DNA of 64,000 nt from an uncultured Acholeplasma sp. (lineage in GTDB: Bacteria; Bacillota_I; Bacilli_A; Acholeplasmatales; Acholeplasmataceae): assembly GCA_937868795.1 (NCBI GenBank), contig CALMNM010000151.1:1-64000 (forward strand), written 5' to 3'. Numbering within the stretch: position 1 is the stretch's first letter; each line of letters starts with the position of its first letter. Below, piece by piece: positions 1 to 8,905 of the stretch. The translations under genes were made by a program, and so were the position numbers. Under the pieces are notes generated by a model that worked only from the letters and a program-made list of their open reading frames with translations, had not been told where the DNA came from and made no database searches.

Positions 1-90
1 CAAGAAAAAATAAAAGAGCTCGCTCCAATGGATTATCGGAGACAAGCTCTATCTATTCTTTTTAATAACTGTCCGTTTTTAGCAAACTAA
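1..90 (+). CDS. C-terminal end of an unidentified gene (partial)
   Basis: The first forward frame is open from base 1 to a TAA at 88-90 and reads like coding sequence, ending in ...ILFNNCPFLAN. It stops 14 bases before the convergent gene at 105, which is normal packing here. I do not recognise the protein. An imperfect inverted repeat lies inside it (AGAGCT...AGCTCT, 17-52) and could serve as a terminator for the minus-strand gene. Only 29 residues are visible, so the call rests on frame openness and layout. Confidence 0.4.
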   Translation, partial: QEKIKELAPMDYRRQALSILFNNCPFLAN

Positions 91-104
91 CTCAATCGCC
101 TTCT

Positions 105-641
105 TTATTTTAGATGAATGGTATGAAGTGGCTGATAAGTCAACACGCCATCGACTTGATGGCTCAAGTAAAGGTGGATTTCCTCTACATCCCAACCTAT
201 TTCAGATTCAAACTTAGGGATATTTAGATCATTAGCTAATGTGGCTTGTCTGACTAAGGTGAGATGGGGGACCAAAGGCTTTTCATCAAAAGAGTAATGG
301 TGGCTCTTTAATTCATGTTTAAGAACGCTTGATAAATGTCTCAAATGTTCTCTACCTTGATTGATGCCAAGCCAAACAATGGAATGTTGTCCTTTATTGA
401 ACATCCCGATATCTGCCATGCTTATGGGAAATCTTGATTGTTGATGTAGTGTTTGATCCATAAGAATACTTATGCTCTCTATGTCATCAGTGCTAACTTC
501 GCCGATAAATACCAAGGTAATATGAAGATTGTCCAATCGTGTCCAACGTCCTTTACGTATATTGGGTTCTATCATTGGCTTTATCGATTGAATAGTTTCT
601 TTGACATGACTGGGTAAGGGGATTCCAATAAAAACACGCAT
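105..641 (-). CDS. thpR: RNA 2',3'-cyclic phosphodiesterase (2H family)
   Basis: A 2H-superfamily phosphoesterase of the LigT/ThpR type, about 178 residues, the usual family length. These cytosolic enzymes open 2',3'-cyclic phosphates on RNA ends. The two catalytic His-x-Thr motifs are visible: HITLVFIGE near residue 40 and HLTLVRQ in the second half. The frame extends upstream to 701, but the start at 641 (MRVFIGIPLP) has an AGGAAGTG ribosome site just before it and matches the family N-terminus. The physiological substrate in bacteria is generally unclear. It is monocistronic or followed by the small metal-binding gene's unit. Confidence 0.85.
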   Translation of the reverse strand: MRVFIGIPLPSHVKETIQSIKPMIEPNIRKGRWTRLDNLHITLVFIGEVSTDDIESISILMDQTLHQQSRFPISMADIGMFNKGQHSIVWLGINQGREHLRHLSSVLKHELKSHHYSFDEKPLVPHLTLVRQATLANDLNIPKFESEIGWDVEEIHLYLSHQVDGVLTYQPLHTIHLK

Positions 642-707
642 ATGATCACTTCCTAGTTCTATTTTACATAAAAAAATATGTCCGTAGCATGCTACAGACA
701 ATTTTCT

Positions 708-932
708 TTATTCAGTCTTAGTTTCGACAGCTTTATAACCTAAGCGAGCGACCTGTTCAACTATTTTTTTATTATCAACAAGTGTTTCATCATAGAGAAT
801 TTCAAATTTGCTTTCAGAGAGTCTCACTTCGACATCATTAACACCTTTAGTTTTTGATAATAATTTTGAGATGGCTGTCGAACAGCTTACGCAATGCATA
901 CCGATGACATTATATTCTGCTTTTTTCATCAT
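708..932 (-). CDS. Heavy-metal-associated (CopZ-like) small protein
   Basis: A single HMA domain of about 74 residues with the metal-binding motif GMHCVSC (CxxC) near the N-terminus, followed by the usual beta-alpha-beta-beta-alpha-beta pattern. Family members carry Cu(I) to P-type ATPases or repressors in the cytosol. No copper ATPase or CsoR/CopY regulator is adjacent, so the metal is inferred only from the domain. I place the start at 932 or 929, behind AAAGGATG; the frame itself runs to 947. Confidence 0.8.
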   Translation of the reverse strand: MMKKAEYNVIGMHCVSCSTAISKLLSKTKGVNDVEVRLSESKFEILYDETLVDNKKIVEQVARLGYKAVETKTE

Positions 933-975
933 GACACATCCTTTCACCTTTTATTTTCGCTATTTTTTGATGTGA

Positions 976-992
976 TTGCAAATATAATGCAA
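976..992. promoter_or_regulatory. Inverted repeat between divergent genes
   Basis: TTGCA-N7-TGCAA forms an inverted repeat in the gap between the HMA protein gene (minus) and the MFS gene (plus). Its position suits an operator, but I do not recognise a known regulator site. Confidence 0.3.
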
Positions 993-1007
993 CCGAAGGA
1001 TAAAGAT

Positions 1008-1035
1008 TGTATCATGAACAGGAGTTAAGTATAAT
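1008..1035 (+). promoter_or_regulatory. Promoter of the MFS transporter
   Basis: TTGTAT (1008-1013), a 16-base spacer and TATAAT (1030-1035) stand 23 bases ahead of the chosen start at 1058. The -10 is a perfect match. Confidence 0.6.
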
Positions 1036-1057
1036 AGAGAGTGTAGTGGAGGTTTTC

Positions 1058-2308
1058 ATGAGAAAAAACATGATGTTAATCATACTCTATTTTTTCATCC
1101 AAGGTGTGATCCATAATTTAGGGCATCCAGTCACCCCTTTTTTTGTTGAAGCTCTAGGTATTTCTGATTACATGTTTGGACTTTTTTTCTCAGCCATGTC
1201 TTTAGGCCTCATGCTTGGTGCACCTCTTTGGGGTATTTTAAGTGACCAAGGTCATCGTAAACGTTACATCGCGATCGGATTACTCGTTTATAGTATCGGT
1301 CAAATCGCCTTTGCCTATGTAGGAAATGAGACTTGGATGGTCGTCTTCCGTTTAATCAGCGGTCTTGGCGTTGTCAGTGGAATCACCATTATGACCGCCA
1401 TTGTGATCGAGCAGACACATCCGAACGAGCGTGCGAAACTGCTTGCCTTTCTTGCTGCATCATCGACTTTAGGTGCATCACTCGGTTACTTCATTGGGGG
1501 TCAACTTGGAAATCATCTCGAATGGTTCTCATTCTTAGGAAATATCTCTTATGCTCATGTCTTCTTAGTCCAAGGAATCCTGAATGCACTTTATGTGTTA
1601 TTCATCGTTCTCACACTCACAGATGTTGAGGTGAAGATGGCTCCTCGCGAACGAATATCGATGATTAAAAGCTTGAAATCACTTTCAAAAATGGACGGAA
1701 GTTTGCTGTTATTTATGTTATCTTTGACATTGATGAATATTGGAAGTACCAATTTATCAAAATATATCGATGTCTATTTTAAAGAACTTGGCTATACTTC
1801 AGATGACTTAGGAACGTATGTGATGGTGACGGGTATTGTCTCATTACTCGCAAGTATCTTTCTTGTTAGATATGTCGCCAAATTTAAAAAACAATTAGGT
1901 TTTATTGGTTTTATTCAATTAACGAGCGCTATCATCGTATTTATCGTCTTTCGTGCCAATCAGATCTTACTCGCTTTATACACACTCTATATGATTTATG
2001 TCATCTTGCGGACGCTTTATGTCCCACTGGAACAAAACTATATTGCAAAACAAGCTAAAGAGGGGATGTATGGAAGTGTCATGGGTGTACGCCAATCCTT
2101 CGTATCGTTGGGCATGGTGTTAGGACCCCTCATTGGTGGTTTCTTGTATGAAATCTCTCCCCTGCTTCTTTTTGATTTCAATGCATTTACATTTTTATTA
2201 GGATTAATCCTCCTCTATTTTGTGTGGTTCATTGAAATGAGAAGAAAAAAGCGACTTGATCAAGCCAATGAACTCATCAATGCCGCATCTCTTAATGATC
2301 TTGACTAA
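1058..2308 (+). CDS. MFS transporter, multidrug-efflux type
   Basis: About 416 residues with roughly 12 hydrophobic segments, typical of major facilitator drug exporters (MdtG/YitG-like). The loop after TM2 carries the MFS motif (GILSDQGHRKRYI), and TM5 has the antiporter-type glycine-rich stretch (STLGASLGYFIGG). The frame opens at 1007, but the ATG at 1058 (MRKNMMLIILYFF) has a GGAGG at 1048-1052 and starts directly before TM1, so I prefer it. Substrate cannot be told. It stands alone between its own promoter and terminator. Confidence 0.85.
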   Translation: MRKNMMLIILYFFIQGVIHNLGHPVTPFFVEALGISDYMFGLFFSAMSLGLMLGAPLWGILSDQGHRKRYIAIGLLVYSIGQIAFAYVGNETWMVVFRLISGLGVVSGITIMTAIVIEQTHPNERAKLLAFLAASSTLGASLGYFIGGQLGNHLEWFSFLGNISYAHVFLVQGILNALYVLFIVLTLTDVEVKMAPRERISMIKSLKSLSKMDGSLLLFMLSLTLMNIGSTNLSKYIDVYFKELGYTSDDLGTYVMVTGIVSLLASIFLVRYVAKFKKQLGFIGFIQLTSAIIVFIVFRANQILLALYTLYMIYVILRTLYVPLEQNYIAKQAKEGMYGSVMGVRQSFVSLGMVLGPLIGGFLYEISPLLLFDFNAFTFLLGLILLYFVWFIEMRRKKRLDQANELINAASLNDLD

Positions 2309-2309
2309 G

Positions 2310-2333
2310 ACGAAACATAGTTTCGTTTTTTTT
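2310..2333 (+). terminator. Intrinsic terminator after the MFS gene
   Basis: Stem ACGAAAC / GTTTCGT with a three-base loop, followed by eight T, directly after the stop codon. Confidence 0.85.
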
Positions 2334-2398
2334 ATTTCTACATAAGGCGTAAAGATTTATTACCCATAAAAAAAATCGTGTGATTTTAAGGGATTTCC

Positions 2399-2427
2399 TT
2401 GAAATAAAAGCGCTTACATGTTAAACT
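2399..2427 (+). promoter_or_regulatory. Serine-operon promoter overlapped by a cre-like site
   Basis: TTGAAA (2399-2404), 17 bases, TAAACT (2422-2427). The spacer contains TAAAAGCGCTTACA (2405-2418), which matches the CcpA catabolite-responsive element TGWAARCGYTWNCW at 13 of 14 positions. A repressor bound there would block RNA polymerase. The remaining leader of about 140 bases before the first gene shows no riboswitch or T-box that I recognise. Confidence 0.55.
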
Positions 2428-2575
2428 AAGGGTAGTCAGTTACTATTCGTTTTGCTAAGTCTTTTTTTATGCTGTTACATGCGTTACTGTAGGATCGGAT
2501 AGGTGCTTATGCCATACAGATTTTACCAATCAAATCCATACAAACACACACTCTCGAGAGAATAGGAGTTCTTTT

Positions 2576-3802
2576 ATGTCGCTTAAAAAACCTTTGATGC
2601 CGATCATTGCCCCAGATTTACTCTTACCGAAAAAAGGGATTGATTATTCCAAATGGGCTGTTGTAGCCTGTGATCAATTCACAAGTTCTCCTGAATATTG
2701 GAAAGAACTCAAAAGTTATATCGATAATGATCCTTCGACATATAACATGATTCTTCCAGAAGTCTATTTAGAAGTGATGAATGAGGATACGATCAAACAA
2801 ATTCATCAATGTATGGAAAACTATATAAGCGACCAGATAATCCAATCCATTGGTCCTTCGATGATGCTCATTGAACGTATCACACAGTTAAATAGTCGTC
2901 GCTTAGGACTTATTATGGCAATTGACTTAGAAGCATACTCATATGATGAAGGAACAAAACCTCTCATTCGTACGACGGAAAAAACGATTGTAGAACGTAT
3001 TCCACCACGTGTGAAAATTCGTGAGTATGCACCCCTTGAACTCTCCCATGTGATGTTGTTGATGAATGATGATAAATTTCATATCATCGAACAACTCTAT
3101 CAAAAGAAAAAAGAATTAGAAAAGCGATATGACTTTTGTTTGAATATGCTAGGGGGACACTTAAGAGGTTATCAAATTAATGATACCGAGCCCTTAATTG
3201 AGCAATTTAGAGCGTTGATTGATGATCCAAACGATCCGCTACTCTTTGTGGTCGGCGATGGAAATCACAGCTTAGCAACAGCAAAAGCGCATTGGGAAAA
3301 CGTGAAAAAAAGTCTGCATGTTGAACAACAGATAAATCACCCAGCACGCTATGCTATGGTTGAAGTCGTGAACATCTATGACCCAGGATTGTCGTTTGAA
3401 GGCATTCATCGTGTGTTATTTAATACGGATGATGACTTCCTAATTGGTTTATTCCACGCGGTTGACAAAGATCAAGAAACGTTTGTCTATCGAAAAGATT
3501 TAGGCAAAGAACCTTTCTATATTCCAGACAATACCGCTGAAGCTTACGAACAAATCCAAAATTACATTGATCATTATTTACAAACCCATAAAAAGACATC
3601 CATCGACTATATCCATGGTGAAGATGAACTGATTCGTATTTGTCACGAGCATCCAAACGCTATTGGAATTAAGATGCCAACTATTCAAAAAAAGGATCTC
3701 TTCCCGTTTATCAAAACTGGAAAAGTACTCCCTAGAAAATCATTTTCCATGGGAAGTGCGACAGCCAAACGATACTATATGGAAGCAAGATCAATAAAAT
3801 AA
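2576..3802 (+). CDS. DUF1015 family protein
   Basis: 408 residues, the full length of the DUF1015 (COG4198) family, which has no firmly established function. The most conserved patch is visible as GDGNHSLATAKAHWE around residue 224; other members have DGHHR at this place, which resembles the DGHHR signature of ParB-like free serine kinases. No signal peptide or membrane segment is seen. The start has AATAGGAGTTC before it. It is the first gene of an operon with serC (13 bases downstream) and serA. That linkage suggests a serine or phosphoserine function, but this is inference. Confidence 0.85.
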   Translation: MSLKKPLMPIIAPDLLLPKKGIDYSKWAVVACDQFTSSPEYWKELKSYIDNDPSTYNMILPEVYLEVMNEDTIKQIHQCMENYISDQIIQSIGPSMMLIERITQLNSRRLGLIMAIDLEAYSYDEGTKPLIRTTEKTIVERIPPRVKIREYAPLELSHVMLLMNDDKFHIIEQLYQKKKELEKRYDFCLNMLGGHLRGYQINDTEPLIEQFRALIDDPNDPLLFVVGDGNHSLATAKAHWENVKKSLHVEQQINHPARYAMVEVVNIYDPGLSFEGIHRVLFNTDDDFLIGLFHAVDKDQETFVYRKDLGKEPFYIPDNTAEAYEQIQNYIDHYLQTHKKTSIDYIHGEDELIRICHEHPNAIGIKMPTIQKKDLFPFIKTGKVLPRKSFSMGSATAKRYYMEARSIK

Positions 3803-3814
3803 AGGAGAAAAAAG

Positions 3815-4897
3815 ATGAATCGAATTTACAATTTTTCTGCAGGACCCGCAATTTTACCCGTCGATGTCCTCAAAGAAGCTGCGAGTGAAATGCTTGACTA
3901 CCAAGGCAGTGGGATGTCAGTCATGGAAATGAGCCATCGCTCCAAAATTTATGAAAACATCATCAATGAAGCGGAAAAGGATTTGAGAGATCTTCTCCAC
4001 ATTCCTGATAATTACCATGTGCTTTTTTTACAAGGTGGAGCAACGCTTCAATTTTCTATGGTTCCGATGAATCTACTCATCAACGGAAAAGCAGATTATA
4101 TTAATACAGGGGTATGGACAAAAAAGGCGATTGAAGAAGCACGTAAGTATGGTGATATCAACGTGGTTGCCTCATCGGAAGACAAAATGTTCTCATACAT
4201 TCCTGATTTATCCAATTTACCGATCAGAGATGATGCAGATTATGTATATATGTGTGACAATAACACCATCTATGGAACAAAAATCAAAGAACTTCCCAAT
4301 ACAAAGGGAAAAGTTCTCGTCTCCGATGCATCCTCATGTTTTCTCTCTGAACCCATTGATGTATCCAAATATGGTGTTATTTTTGCAGGGGCACAAAAAA
4401 ATGTCGGTCCAGCAGGGACTGTGATTGTCATCATTCGTGATGATCTTGTCAGAAAAGACATCGATTCCAAAACACCGATCATGCTTCGTTATGACATTCA
4501 TGTTGAAAACAAATCGATGTATAATACACCACCAACCTATGGTATTTATCTTTGTGGTAAAGTTTTCAAATGGTTAAAGAAAATTGGAGGAATTGAAGCT
4601 ATTCATCGAATCAATGTTGAAAAAGCTAATCTTCTATATGACTATCTCGATCATTCAAAGATGTTCTTTGGTACCGTCGATCGTCATTCACGTTCACTCA
4701 TGAATGTTTGTTTTAAAACAGGGTCTCCAGAACTCGATGAGCTCTTTGTCAAAGAAGCAAAAGCAAGTGGTTATGATAATCTCAAAGGTCACCGCAGCGT
4801 CGGTGGTATGCGTGCATCGATCTATAATGCGATGCCCATCGAAGGTGTGAAAGCTCTTGTTGAGTTTATGAATGCTTTTGAAAAGAAACATGGGTGA
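3815..4897 (+). CDS. serC: Phosphoserine aminotransferase
   Basis: Converts 3-phosphohydroxypyruvate and glutamate to phosphoserine and 2-oxoglutarate, the second step of serine synthesis, using PLP. 360 residues, exactly family size. It starts with the signature NFSAGPAILP; the PLP lysine is Lys195 in AGAQKNVGPAG; the C-terminal RSVGGMRASIYNAMP, which contacts substrate phosphate, is intact. AAAGGAG precedes the ATG. It lies between DUF1015 and serA in one transcription unit, with a 5-base gap to the serA start. Confidence 0.97.
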   Translation: MNRIYNFSAGPAILPVDVLKEAASEMLDYQGSGMSVMEMSHRSKIYENIINEAEKDLRDLLHIPDNYHVLFLQGGATLQFSMVPMNLLINGKADYINTGVWTKKAIEEARKYGDINVVASSEDKMFSYIPDLSNLPIRDDADYVYMCDNNTIYGTKIKELPNTKGKVLVSDASSCFLSEPIDVSKYGVIFAGAQKNVGPAGTVIVIIRDDLVRKDIDSKTPIMLRYDIHVENKSMYNTPPTYGIYLCGKVFKWLKKIGGIEAIHRINVEKANLLYDYLDHSKMFFGTVDRHSRSLMNVCFKTGSPELDELFVKEAKASGYDNLKGHRSVGGMRASIYNAMPIEGVKALVEFMNAFEKKHG

Positions 4898-4901
4898 TCA
4901 T

Positions 4902-6050
4902 ATGCGTTTTGTACATTGTTTAAATAAGATTTCTCCTGTGGGACTCCAAGCACTGTCAAGTGAGTACCAACTTACAGATCACATCGACCAAGCAGATGCC
5001 ATCCTAGTCCGTAGTGCTGTTATGCATGATATGATACTCCCTCCATCGGTAAAAGTCGTCGCTAGAGCAGGCGCTGGTGTTAACAATATTCCCTTAGATA
5101 TCTATGCGAAACAAGGTGTCGTGGTCTTTAACACACCAGGTGCAAACGCTAATGGGGTGAAAGAACTTACGATTGCAGGGATGCTCCTTGCGTCTCGGGA
5201 CATCATCGGTGGTCACCAGTGGATTAAAGAGAATCATGACGATCCAGAAATATCAAAAACGGTAGAAAAAATCAAATCGACCTATGGTGGTACCGAAATC
5301 AAAGGAAAAACGATTGGCATTATCGGCTTAGGTGCCATTGGATTTGAACTTGCTAAATCATGTGTTGCCTTAGGAATGAAAGTGATCGGAACCAAACGCA
5401 ACTTACTCTCCCTTGACCAGGAACAAATTCCTGAAGGGATGGTTCTTGTCAAAACAAAAGAAGAACTCTATCAATCCTGTGACTTCATCAGTTTAAATGT
5501 TCCTTTAACACCCGATACCAAAGGAATGATCGATCAACGTGCTTTTCAAAAAATGAAAGATGGTGTCATCCTCTTGAACTTTGCGCGTGATACCCTTGTC
5601 AATGATGATGATCTACATGAAGCGATCCTTAATAAGAAAGTGCGCTGTTATGTCACCGATTTTCCTAATCCTAAAACGGTGAACATGCCAAACGTCATCG
5701 CGATCCCTCACTTAGGAGCATCCACAGAAGAAGCTGAAGATATGTGTGCAACCATGGCCATACATCAAATGGAAAGCTACCTAGACCATGGTAATATTAT
5801 CAACAGCGTGAATTTTCCCAATGCGTCTCTTGGGGAAAAGAAAAATCACCGGATCACACTCTTAGGTGATGTCACCTTAGATCCGATGAAAATCCAAAAA
5901 ATATTAGCCACACAAACCATTTATCGCAGCATTACGCAAACCAATGGGAAATATACAACGATGATTTATGAACTTTCACAAGCACTAGATAAGGCAAGAA
6001 AAGAAGAAATCATTCGTGTCCCAGGTATACTTCATCTACATATATGTTAA
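4902..6050 (+). CDS. serA: D-3-phosphoglycerate dehydrogenase
   Basis: Oxidises 3-phosphoglycerate with NAD+ in the first step of serine synthesis. About 382 residues. The Rossmann motif GLGAIGFELA sits near residue 145, the substrate/NAD region NFARDTLV and the catalytic-His segment PHLGASTEEAED follow. After the catalytic part only about 65 residues remain, resembling a short ACT-like tail, so this is a compact form without the large regulatory region of E. coli SerA. An earlier in-frame ATG at 4872 lies inside serC; 4902 follows GGTGATC and is preferred. No phosphoserine phosphatase gene follows. Confidence 0.93.
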   Translation: MRFVHCLNKISPVGLQALSSEYQLTDHIDQADAILVRSAVMHDMILPPSVKVVARAGAGVNNIPLDIYAKQGVVVFNTPGANANGVKELTIAGMLLASRDIIGGHQWIKENHDDPEISKTVEKIKSTYGGTEIKGKTIGIIGLGAIGFELAKSCVALGMKVIGTKRNLLSLDQEQIPEGMVLVKTKEELYQSCDFISLNVPLTPDTKGMIDQRAFQKMKDGVILLNFARDTLVNDDDLHEAILNKKVRCYVTDFPNPKTVNMPNVIAIPHLGASTEEAEDMCATMAIHQMESYLDHGNIINSVNFPNASLGEKKNHRITLLGDVTLDPMKIQKILATQTIYRSITQTNGKYTTMIYELSQALDKARKEEIIRVPGILHLHIC

Positions 6051-6075
6051 TAGGTGCTCATGCACCTATTTTTTT
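6049..6075. terminator. Bidirectional terminator serA / GH105
   Basis: AATAGGTGC-TCAT-GCACCTATT hairpin followed by T residues. It overlaps the last codons of the convergent GH105 gene (stop at 6066) and can serve both strands. Confidence 0.8.
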
Positions 6076-7199
6076 ATCTTAATGACTTCGGTGTAAGCCA
6101 TAATAAGTGGACCTACTCCTTTTGCATCGTTATTAACGATGGGTTCAGAAACATAATATGCATAACTGCCATCGCGTCTAAGGTTGTTGTCAGGACCAAG
6201 ACCGGCAACTAAACAGATGGATTCGAGGTGTAGTTGTCCATCTTTTTCTTTCAGATTGCGCTTAACAATGCCATCAAAGATCGCTAAACCAATGGCTTGA
6301 TACTTATCGGGTAGCATGTGTAATCGAACACCCTTTAAAAAAGCATAACAAATTAATGCAGATCCTGAGGTTTCCAAATAATTGCCTTCCTGATGTCCGA
6401 GATTGATCACTTGGTAAAACATCTGTGATGTTTGATCTTGATAGTGTAATAAGCCTTCTGCAAGCTCAGTTAAATAGCTGATCAAAATATCTTTTTCTTG
6501 ATAACTATCCTCCATGTAGCTATACACATCCACTAAGGCGACTATATACCAACCGATCGCACGTAACCAATAATTTTTTGATGTCCCCGTGTTTGGATCT
6601 GCCCAAAAAATTGTTTTTGATGCATCGTAACCATGATAATAGAGTTTATCATTTGCATTAAACATCCGAGAATGCACCGTTTTAAATTGGTTGATGATGT
6701 CATCATAGAAATCCATACGACGTTGATAACTTGCATATCGGGTATAAAATGGTTGAGCCATGAATAATCCATCCAACCAAACTTGATGGGGATAGATTTT
6801 TTTATGCCAGAAATTTCCTTCATACGTTCTTGGTTGCTTTAGAATATGCTGGTAGGTAAACTGGATGGCTTTGAGATATTTATCTTCTTTGTACAGATCA
6901 TAAAGATCGAAAAGAACACGACTTTCACAAATATCATCGAGATTGAAGTTTTCCAATTGATACCCTTGAATATGCCCATCATCGTGAATGAATGTATCAA
7001 TATAAGATTTGACAAAGTGAATATACGTTGGGTCTTTCGTTTCTTTATAAAGTTCGATCAAAGAAATCATCATGCAGCCATCGATATAATTCCAATGAGG
7101 TTGTTTTCCTTGCAAGATGAGTTCGATATTCCACAGTGGTTTCTCTGGTGTGGATTCATGAACTAAGCGATGAATATATTTTTGGATAATTGGGTACAT
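6066..7199 (-). CDS. Glycoside hydrolase family 105/88 (unsaturated uronyl hydrolase)
   Basis: 377 residues with the (alpha/alpha)6-barrel signatures of GH105: WNYIDGCM near 37-43, HQVWLDGLFMAQPF at 138-151 and WLRAIGWYIVAL. The Asp of VWLDG is residue 143, the same number as the catalytic Asp of Bacillus YteR. These enzymes hydrate the unsaturated uronic acid left by polysaccharide lyases. There is no signal peptide, so it would act in the cytosol on imported oligosaccharides, yet no lyase or sugar transporter is adjacent. A clear AGGAG precedes the ATG at 7199. Confidence 0.88.
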   Translation of the reverse strand: MYPIIQKYIHRLVHESTPEKPLWNIELILQGKQPHWNYIDGCMMISLIELYKETKDPTYIHFVKSYIDTFIHDDGHIQGYQLENFNLDDICESRVLFDLYDLYKEDKYLKAIQFTYQHILKQPRTYEGNFWHKKIYPHQVWLDGLFMAQPFYTRYASYQRRMDFYDDIINQFKTVHSRMFNANDKLYYHGYDASKTIFWADPNTGTSKNYWLRAIGWYIVALVDVYSYMEDSYQEKDILISYLTELAEGLLHYQDQTSQMFYQVINLGHQEGNYLETSGSALICYAFLKGVRLHMLPDKYQAIGLAIFDGIVKRNLKEKDGQLHLESICLVAGLGPDNNLRRDGSYAYYVSEPIVNNDAKGVGPLIMAYTEVIKIKK

Positions 7200-7217
7200 G
7201 AGAAGCTCCTGATGTTG

Positions 7218-8813
7218 TTAATATGATGCGATGGTACCATCACACCGTTTTTCTGTTCCCCCCACATAAACACCAGTGATGGGGTCTTTCATGATGATTT
7301 GTCCACGACCATAATGACCCAGATTGGGTTCAACACTGATCTCGTGGCCTTTTCGTTGCAAACCTTCAATGATTTTAGGATTAAAATCCGGTTCAACGAT
7401 AATCTTTTTACCTTCAACCCACATAAAACGAGGGGCATCCAAGGCTTCTTGAGGATTCATATTGAAGTCAATCATGTTCATTAAGACTTGAACATGACCT
7501 TGGGGTTGCATATAACCTCCCATGACCCCAAAAGGACCAATAGGAATGCGATCTTTCATCAAAAATCCGGGAATAATGGTGTGATAGGGACGTTTTTCTG
7601 GGGTAACCACATTCGGTGACTTGGGATCAAGGGAAAAGTTTAATCCGCGGTTATGGAGCGCGATGCCTGTGCCAGGGATGACAATCCCCGAACCAAATCC
7701 CATGTAATTGGATTGAATCATCGATACCATATTACCTTCTTGATCAGCAACAGCAAAGTATACTGTTCCTGAATTAATTGGACGTCCAGGTTTGGGGTCA
7801 AGTGCTTTCACTTTGATCTCTCTTGAACGCTTCCATGCATAATTTTTAGATAACAAAGACTGGATGGATGTTTTCATGAATTTTGGATCAGAGACATAAT
7901 TCATGCCATCAGCAAAGGCGAGTTTTATCGCTTCCATCTGGCGATGATAAGAAAGAATCATTTCTTTTTCTTTAAAAGTGAAATTTTCTAACATGTTGAG
8001 TGCCATTAGAGCAACAATTCCTTGACCATTTGGTGGAAGTTCATAGACATCATACCCACGATAATTGGTTTTGATAGGTTCTACCCATTCAGGTGCAAAC
8101 GATTCGAGATCCTCTTTTCTAAGAAAGCCATCAAAGTGGCGAGAAAATTGATCGATTTGATCAGCAATTCGTCCACGATAAAACGATAAACCTAACGTAT
8201 CACCAATTTCTTCTAATGTATTGGCATGATCTTTTAAATACCAAAGTTCACCCTCTTTCGGGGTAACCATATGTTTTGTGAACGTCTCAAACCAAGGAGA
8301 AAACATTTCGTGTTGTAGATTTTTTTGATAGATTTGATTCGCACGTTGCCACGATTGTGCAATTGTCTTTTGCACAACAAAGCCATGACGTGCATAATCA
8401 ATGGCAGGACGAAGGGCATCCTTTAAGGAGAGCTGGCCAAATCGTTTAGATAATTCAGCCCATCCTGCAACGGCACCTGGGACAGTCACGGGAACAAGAC
8501 CATAAGTTGGGATTTTGCTTAATTTCTTTTTGGTAAGACCATCTAAAGACAAAAGTTTAGGTGCTTGACCACTCGAGTTTAATCCATAGAGTTGATTCTT
8601 ATACCAAACAATGGCAAAATTGTCGCCACCAATCCCATTGGATGTAGGTTCAGTAACGGTTAGGGTACTCGCAACAGCAATGGCAGCATCAATGGCGTTA
8701 CCACCACGTCTTAGTATATCAAGACCTGCTTGTGCTGCTTGGGGTTCAGAGGTTGCGACCATCCCATGCTTAGCATAGATGACATTTCGGGTCGCTTGTA
8801 CTTTATTGCTCAA
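7218..8813 (-). CDS. ggt: Gamma-glutamyltransferase family protein
   Basis: 531 residues of the Ntn-hydrolase GGT family, made as one chain that cleaves itself. The new N-terminal nucleophile is Thr350 in INSGTVYFAV, and the oxyanion/substrate stretch SGIVIPGTGIALHNRG follows. It begins HGMVATSEPQAAQAG without a signal peptide, so a cytosolic location is expected, unlike periplasmic or secreted GGTs. The start codon is TTG at 8813, chosen because GAGGTG lies seven bases upstream and no ATG fits. The reaction could be glutathione or gamma-glutamyl peptide hydrolysis or a related amidohydrolysis. It is followed 18 bases later by GH105. Confidence 0.88.
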   Translation of the reverse strand: MSNKVQATRNVIYAKHGMVATSEPQAAQAGLDILRRGGNAIDAAIAVASTLTVTEPTSNGIGGDNFAIVWYKNQLYGLNSSGQAPKLLSLDGLTKKKLSKIPTYGLVPVTVPGAVAGWAELSKRFGQLSLKDALRPAIDYARHGFVVQKTIAQSWQRANQIYQKNLQHEMFSPWFETFTKHMVTPKEGELWYLKDHANTLEEIGDTLGLSFYRGRIADQIDQFSRHFDGFLRKEDLESFAPEWVEPIKTNYRGYDVYELPPNGQGIVALMALNMLENFTFKEKEMILSYHRQMEAIKLAFADGMNYVSDPKFMKTSIQSLLSKNYAWKRSREIKVKALDPKPGRPINSGTVYFAVADQEGNMVSMIQSNYMGFGSGIVIPGTGIALHNRGLNFSLDPKSPNVVTPEKRPYHTIIPGFLMKDRIPIGPFGVMGGYMQPQGHVQVLMNMIDFNMNPQEALDAPRFMWVEGKKIIVEPDFNPKIIEGLQRKGHEISVEPNLGHYGRGQIIMKDPITGVYVGGTEKRCDGTIASY

Positions 8814-8847
8814 TGGATATCACCTCAATAATAAATGCTATATCTTT

Positions 8848-8877
8848 ATTATAAACGATATAGATTATAATCGTTAA
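8848..8877 (-). promoter_or_regulatory. Promoter of the GGT-GH105 unit
   Basis: Reading the minus strand: TTAACG (8877-8872), 18 bases, TATAAT (8853-8848), about 35 bases before the TTG start. It lies just downstream of the terminator of the small membrane protein. Confidence 0.55.
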
Positions 8878-8880
8878 CCT

Positions 8881-8905
8881 AAAAAAAAGAGCCTCGAAAG
8901 ACTCT
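8881..8905 (-). terminator. Terminator of the small membrane protein gene
   Basis: On the minus strand AGAGTC-TTTCGA-GGCTCT (one G-T pair) followed by at least seven T; it starts at the stop codon of the 93-residue protein. Confidence 0.8.

Noticed and set aside
1333-1629. Overlapping 98-residue frame inside the MFS gene
   Set aside because: Cys/His/Arg-rich composition typical of an out-of-frame reading, no ribosome site.
2434-2575. Leader of the DUF1015-serC-serA operon as a serine T-box
   Set aside because: No GGTGGNACCGCG-like T-box sequence, specifier stem or terminator is visible.
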